From NCBI GenBank assembly GCA_040769385.1, contig JAXGLD010000002.1:496001-560000 (forward strand): a DNA stretch of 64,000 nt, written 5' to 3'. Of this stretch, positions 60,401 through 64,000 are shown in pieces. Position numbers and translations under genes: made by a program. Position 1 is the first letter of the stretch. Each line of letters starts with the position of its first letter. The notes beneath the pieces are model-generated. The model was not told where the DNA came from, made no database searches, and worked only from the letters and a program-made list of their open reading frames with translations. This DNA comes from PHAA01 sp022706565 (GTDB taxonomy: Bacteria > Bacillota > Syntrophomonadia > Syntrophomonadales > Syntrophomonadaceae).

Positions 60401-62200
60401 TTACATCCCGTGCTGCTCCTGGTTCATAAAAGCCTGCAGCCAAAAGCTGTGGGCGCCAGGGTTTTCCGAAATTGAACCGGCAAAGCCTTTTATCTGCGTT
60501 CGTTCCAGTTCCACCAAGCCCGGATCGTCGGTCAAACGGCCCAGGCGCAGGAAGTTAAAGGCGGCCACAGCATTGCTGGAAGGCATAACGCTATCAAAAG
60601 ATTCTTTGGGTCGGACCAGCAGCGGTTCACTGTCGGATCCATAGAAGAACAATCCTCCCCGGTCCTGGTCCCAGAAAAGCTCCAGCAATTGCTGGTTCAG
60701 CTCCAAGGCAACCTGCAGATAGCTGGATTCTCGACCGGCTTCATACAGTTCCAGCAAACCCCAAATAAGATAAGCATAATCGGCGGCATAACCGTTAAAG
60801 TTAGCCTCCCCGTCCCGATAGCGAGCCAACAGCCGCCCATCCTCGCGCCGCAGGTTGGTCAATATGAAATCGGCTGCCTTTTGGGCAGCTGTCAGATAAA
60901 GGTCATTTTGCAGCAACCGGCTGCCGAGGCCCAGGGCAGCAATCATCAGGCCATTCCAAGCAGTCAACATCTTATCGTCCTTAAAAGGCTTGACCCGTTT
61001 TTCCCTGGCGGTCAAAAGCTGTTCACGTTCTTTCGCGAACAAGGTCCGGAGCTCCAAGGAATTGGACTGCCCGATCAGATTGGGGATGTTGCGCCCTTCG
61101 AAGTTGCCCCCGGCTGAAATACCATAGACTTCGCTGAAACGTACCGCCTGAGGACCCAGGATGGTGGCTATCTCTTGCTTATCCCAAAGGTAATAGCGGC
61201 CTTCCTCCCCTTCCGAGTCCGCATCCTCGGCCGAATAAAACGCACCCTGGGGTGAGGTCATGTCTCTTAATACATATGTGAATATATCCTGAACCACCTG
61301 GCGATAGAAATCCTGGCCGGTGATTTGAAAAGCTTCCAGATAGGCGATAGCCAGCAAAGCGTTGTCATAGAGCATCTTTTCAAAATGAGGCACCAGCCAC
61401 CTACGGTCGGTAGAATAGCGGGCAAAACCAAACCCTATGTGATCATAGATTCCTCCCTGGTACATGCTGATGAGAGTTTTCTCAGCCATTTCCAGAGCCT
61501 GGTTGTTTTTATAGCGCTGGTGGTATTGGAGCAGGAACATCAGCGTAGTGGGAGTCGGAAATTTGGGAGCAGAGCCAAAGCCGCCGTACTCACTATCAAA
61601 CGTCCGGGCTAGGTTTTTAAAGGCCTGGTGCAGAGCTTCATCAGTAAGTTGCCCGGTGGTATCGGCCTGGGCCGCCATTTGCATCCACTTGGTGATTTCC
61701 TCGCCCGCCTGCAAAATCCTATCCTGTTCCTTCTTCCACAGTTCAGCCAGACGGGGTAAGAGGTCCATCAGACCGGTCATCCCGCCCTGGCTGTAGGGAG
61801 GGATGTAAGTGGCGGCATAGAAAGGCCGGCCCTCGGGAGTCATTACGATGGTCAGCGGCCAACCTCCGCTGCCGGTCAGAATCTGGCATACCTCCATGTA
61901 TATATGGTCGATATCTGGACGTTCCTCTCGATCGACTTTGATGGATATAAAATCCTGGTTGAGCTTCCCTGCCACCTCCTCATTTTCAAAGGACTGCCTC
62001 TCCATGACATGGCACCAGTGGCAGGTGGAATAGCCGATGCTCAGGAAAATCGGTTTGCCTTCGCTGCGGGCCTTGATAAAGGCTTCGTCCTCCCATGGAT
62101 ACCAATTCACCGGGTTATAGGCATGCTGCAGCAGATAGGGGCTCTTCTGTTTAATCAAGCGATTTGGTTTAACCTGGTTTCGGTTCAAATTTATCTGCAT
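60401..62200 (-). CDS. YyaL/thymosin-like thioredoxin-domain protein (DUF255)
   Basis: A 599-residue protein: N-terminal DUF255 thioredoxin-like domain, NPVNWYPWEDEAFIKARSEGKPIFLSIGYSTCHWCHVM (the CHWC redox motif), then an AGE-like helical barrel. It is shorter than the 670-690 residues usual for YyaL; the missing part is C-terminal and no continuation is seen in other frames. Function is unsettled in bacteria. Single gene. Confidence 0.88.
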   Translation of the reverse strand: MQINLNRNQVKPNRLIKQKSPYLLQHAYNPVNWYPWEDEAFIKARSEGKPIFLSIGYSTCHWCHVMERQSFENEEVAGKLNQDFISIKVDREERPDIDHIYMEVCQILTGSGGWPLTIVMTPEGRPFYAATYIPPYSQGGMTGLMDLLPRLAELWKKEQDRILQAGEEITKWMQMAAQADTTGQLTDEALHQAFKNLARTFDSEYGGFGSAPKFPTPTTLMFLLQYHQRYKNNQALEMAEKTLISMYQGGIYDHIGFGFARYSTDRRWLVPHFEKMLYDNALLAIAYLEAFQITGQDFYRQVVQDIFTYVLRDMTSPQGAFYSAEDADSEGEEGRYYLWDKQEIATILGPQAVRFSEVYGISAGGNFEGRNIPNLIGQSNSLELRTLFAKEREQLLTAREKRVKPFKDDKMLTAWNGLMIAALGLGSRLLQNDLYLTAAQKAADFILTNLRREDGRLLARYRDGEANFNGYAADYAYLIWGLLELYEAGRESSYLQVALELNQQLLELFWDQDRGGLFFYGSDSEPLLVRPKESFDSVMPSSNAVAAFNFLRLGRLTDDPGLVELERTQIKGFAGSISENPGAHSFWLQAFMNQEQHGM

Positions 62201-62274
62201 CTCTTCTGGCCTCCTGCCTTATTGCCGACATGTCGCTGCTGGTTAATGTCATTATATATGCAAATGAACAGCAA

Positions 62275-62303
62275 ATTAAAAACCTGCCGATTAACTCGGC
62301 AGG
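62275..62303 (-). terminator. Terminator of the 37-residue gene
   Basis: On minus CCTGCCGA-GTTAA-TCGGCAGG followed by TTTTT; 12 bp after the small gene. Confidence 0.85.
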
Positions 62304-62314
62304 CGGGCACCATC

Positions 62315-62428
62315 TCAATCAAGTCCTCCGAACTTGGGCGGAGCAGGATATTTGGATTTCTTTATAGCCTCACCCGTATTGTCGGATTTCTTTCGGGTTT
62401 TTATCTGGTTCTTTTCCTTTTTAGCCAT
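62315..62428 (-). CDS. Small basic protein, 37 residues
   Basis: MAKKEKNQIKTRKKSDN, then TGEAIKKSKYPAPPKFGGLD. Too short for most gene calls, but GGGGGA is 6 bp before the ATG and a textbook terminator lies 12 bp after the stop, so it looks like a complete transcription unit. Lys-rich and without cysteines. I do not recognise it; nucleic-acid or ribosome binding is a guess. Confidence 0.6.
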   Translation of the reverse strand: MAKKEKNQIKTRKKSDNTGEAIKKSKYPAPPKFGGLD

Positions 62429-62768
62429 CTGTTAATCCCCCTCTTCAGTACGAGTCGTTTATAATTTTCCTTAAATAGCAAGGTTTTATTAATCCAATAA
62501 GTAACAGTGAAATAAGCAAAACCACTACAGACTGCGGCTATGCATCCAGCTTGCTTGCTTTATTACTTGTAACCAATAGCCCCAAAAGAATAAAAATAAA
62601 CTATAATCTACCTACGACAGTCTATACTAGGCCGAGGATCATAACAAATGCGCCTCTAAGGTAACCGGCCAGCGGGTTGGAGTGAACTACGCCCCGCTGG
62701 AGTCATTAGATAATATCCAGAACAGAAGAAGAAAAAGAAGCTCAGCTACATATTGGAGGGAAATCATT
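62429..62768. other. Intergenic region upstream of ktrA
   Basis: 340 bp. The part next to the 37-residue gene is AT-rich and should carry its promoter; the right part leads to ktrA. Frames open to 62682 upstream of GTG 62769 lack a ribosome site. No other element is clear. Confidence 0.35.
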
Positions 62769-63425
62769 GTGAAACCCAAGCAGTTTGCGGTACTGGGTAT
62801 AGGCAGATTCGGTCAAAGTCTGATCAGAGAGTTGGTACGGATGGGCTATGAGGTGCTGGCGGTGGATGTGGATGCCGACCTAGTCCAGGACGCGATCGAA
62901 TATTCCACCCATGCGGTGCAGGCAGACGCCATGGAAGAATCGGTTCTAAAGGCCCTTGGTATCAACAACTTCGATGCCGTTATTGTAGCTATCGGGGAAA
63001 ATATCCAATCCAATATCCTCACCACCATTCTTCTGAAGGAAATGGGAGTAAAAAAGGTGGTGGCCAAGGCCGGCAACGCCATGCATGGCAAGGTATTGGA
63101 AAAGATCGGCGCCGACCTAGTTATATACCCGGAAAGGGATATGGCCATCAAATTGGCCCGATCCTTGACATCGCAGAACTTCCTGGAGCAGATCACCCTA
63201 TCCACTGACTACAGTATCATTGAAATAACTGTCCCCAGGAGTTTTGTCAATAAAAACTTGCGCCAGATCGGACTGCGTCCCAAAATGAATGTCACTATCC
63301 TGGCCATCCGGCGTGGTGACGAGATAATGGTAGTCCCGGGGCCCGATCAGGACATGACAACTGGTGACGTACTGGTGGTTTTGGGACATAACCGGGATCT
63401 GGACGCCCTGTCCGACATAGATTAA
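62769..63425 (+). CDS. ktrA: Potassium uptake regulatory subunit KtrA/TrkA-type
   Basis: A 218-residue cytoplasmic protein with an RCK_N domain (FAVLGIGRFGQSLIRELVRMGYEVLAVD) and RCK_C domain (VPRSFVNKNLRQIGL, PGPDQDMTTGDVLVVLG). It gates the KtrB channel in response to ATP/ADP and c-di-AMP in relatives. GTG 62769 follows GGAGGG. Cotranscribed with ktrB 16 bp downstream. Confidence 0.92.
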   Translation: MKPKQFAVLGIGRFGQSLIRELVRMGYEVLAVDVDADLVQDAIEYSTHAVQADAMEESVLKALGINNFDAVIVAIGENIQSNILTTILLKEMGVKKVVAKAGNAMHGKVLEKIGADLVIYPERDMAIKLARSLTSQNFLEQITLSTDYSIIEITVPRSFVNKNLRQIGLRPKMNVTILAIRRGDEIMVVPGPDQDMTTGDVLVVLGHNRDLDALSDID

Positions 63426-63441
63426 TCGGCAAAGGATGGTG

Positions 63442-64000
63442 TTGGCCATAATCGGCATGAGCCCCCCACGATTATTGGTGGTCAGCTTCGCCGCCCTAAT
63501 CCTGATCGGCACCCTGCTTCTTTCTACGCCCTGGGCAGTTCGGGACGGGCAGGTCGATTTTATGACCGCACTTTTTACAGCTACTTCCGCTACCTGTATA
63601 ACCGGGTTGGTGGTGGTCGATACCGCCACCCACTGGACCACCTTCGGACACCTCGTTATAATGGTTCTAATCCAGGTGGGCGGGTTGGGGGTCATGGCTT
63701 TTGCTACATTTTTCGCCTTTCTGTTCGGCTGGAAGATCCAGCTGAGCCAGCGATTGGCGATGCAGCAGGCAATGAATTACTCTGCCCTGGGCGGTGTAGT
63801 CAGGATCTTTCGGTACCTGTTATTAACCACTTTTGCGATCGAAGCGATCGCCGCTCTGATCCTGGCTATCCGCTGGTTCCCGTCTTACGGCGTAGGAAAG
63901 GCGCTGTGGTTCGGCTTGTTCCATTCCGTCTCCGCCTTTAACAACGCTGGCTTCGACCTGTTCGGCAATTTCCACAGTCTGATGGCTTTTACCACCGACG
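63442..64000 (+). CDS. ktrB: Potassium uptake channel KtrB/TrkH-type, partial
   Basis: 186 codons are present and the gene runs off the right edge. It starts at TTG 63442 after AAAGGATGG; ATG 63457 in the same frame is an alternative. The first span is LLVVSFAALILIGTLLLSTPWA, and the first selectivity loop is TATSATCITGLVVVD. The next Gly-rich loop, HSVSAFNNAGFDL, is also visible. It should import potassium with KtrA. Confidence 0.92.
   Translation, partial: MAIIGMSPPRLLVVSFAALILIGTLLLSTPWAVRDGQVDFMTALFTATSATCITGLVVVDTATHWTTFGHLVIMVLIQVGGLGVMAFATFFAFLFGWKIQLSQRLAMQQAMNYSALGGVVRIFRYLLLTTFAIEAIAALILAIRWFPSYGVGKALWFGLFHSVSAFNNAGFDLFGNFHSLMAFTTD

Noticed and set aside
61904..62464. 186-codon plus frame opposite yyaL and the 37-residue gene
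   Set aside because: Antisense to two better supported minus-strand genes; no ribosome site.
1..64000. CRISPR array, prophage or transposase genes
   Set aside because: No regularly spaced repeats, integrase, capsid or transposase motifs were seen on either strand.

Overview
The window reads as chromosomal DNA from an anaerobic, moderately GC-rich Firmicute of the class Clostridia. This is inferred from a ferredoxin-linked 2-oxoacid oxidoreductase (por genes), a CIRCE-controlled groES-groEL pair, the acpS-nnr-alr-EndoAI/EndoA neighbourhood typical of Firmicutes, the tsaE-tsaB-rimI-tsaD cluster, sigma-A-like promoters, strong AGGAGG-type ribosome sites and frequent TTG/GTG starts. No phage, transposase or CRISPR array is visible. 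The only mobile-looking DNA is a short dispersed repeat present three times in the first 4.3 kb.

Layout. 1-1592: a PadR-type regulator leading a MoxR ATPase/CoxE-type VWA pair (minus strand). 1668-2282: a 615-bp segment bounded by perfect 23-bp inverted repeats and carrying a small membrane protein. 2284-5969: a YgjP-like metallopeptidase, an HD-domain protein with a third repeat copy inside its reading frame, and a CYTH-CHAD protein. 6276-10183: an MpsC/DUF2294 gene behind a large palindrome, a zinc alcohol dehydrogenase, a rubrerythrin-like protein and a CydB-like membrane protein with no CydA beside it. 10326-19151: two divergent operons (two radical SAM proteins plus a GT4 glycosyltransferase on one side; a GT2 glycosyltransferase, an adenylation-carrier-thioesterase protein and a DASS/SLC13 transporter on the other) that look like one unassigned biosynthetic locus. 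19345-27696: a CAP protein, an amidohydrolase/deaminase, tRNA-Leu(TAG), a complete dipeptide-type ABC transporter and Pcm. 28016-33822: an MMPL transporter operon with a coiled-coil exported protein and a membrane-anchored protein, divergent from a TetR regulator. 34004-36025: groES-groEL. 37417-40034: the molybdopterin genes moaA-moaC-mog, led by a 70-residue protein, with a sigma-A promoter, a leader that looks like a Moco riboswitch, and a terminator. 40080-53887: housekeeping genes (5-formyl-THF cyclo-ligase, lgt, tsaD-rimI-tsaB-tsaE, uracil-DNA glycosylase, a GH18 hydrolase, an amidohydrolase, a class I amidotransferase, MazF/antitoxin, alr, a CBS protein, nnr, acpS, yedF). 54046-59126: the por operon behind a FadR/PdhR-like palindrome, followed by a FadR-type regulator and a PanE-like reductase. 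59335-64000: an L,D-transpeptidase, a YyaL-like protein, a 37-residue basic protein with its own terminator, and ktrA-ktrB cut by the window edge.

Most worth following: the radical SAM/glycosyltransferase/A-T-TE locus (10.3-19.2 kb), the Moco-type leader placed on an unassigned small gene, the inverted-repeat segment at 1.7-2.3 kb, the orphan CydB-like gene, and the probable local regulatory loop on the por operon. All family assignments come from motif recognition by eye; no database search was run.
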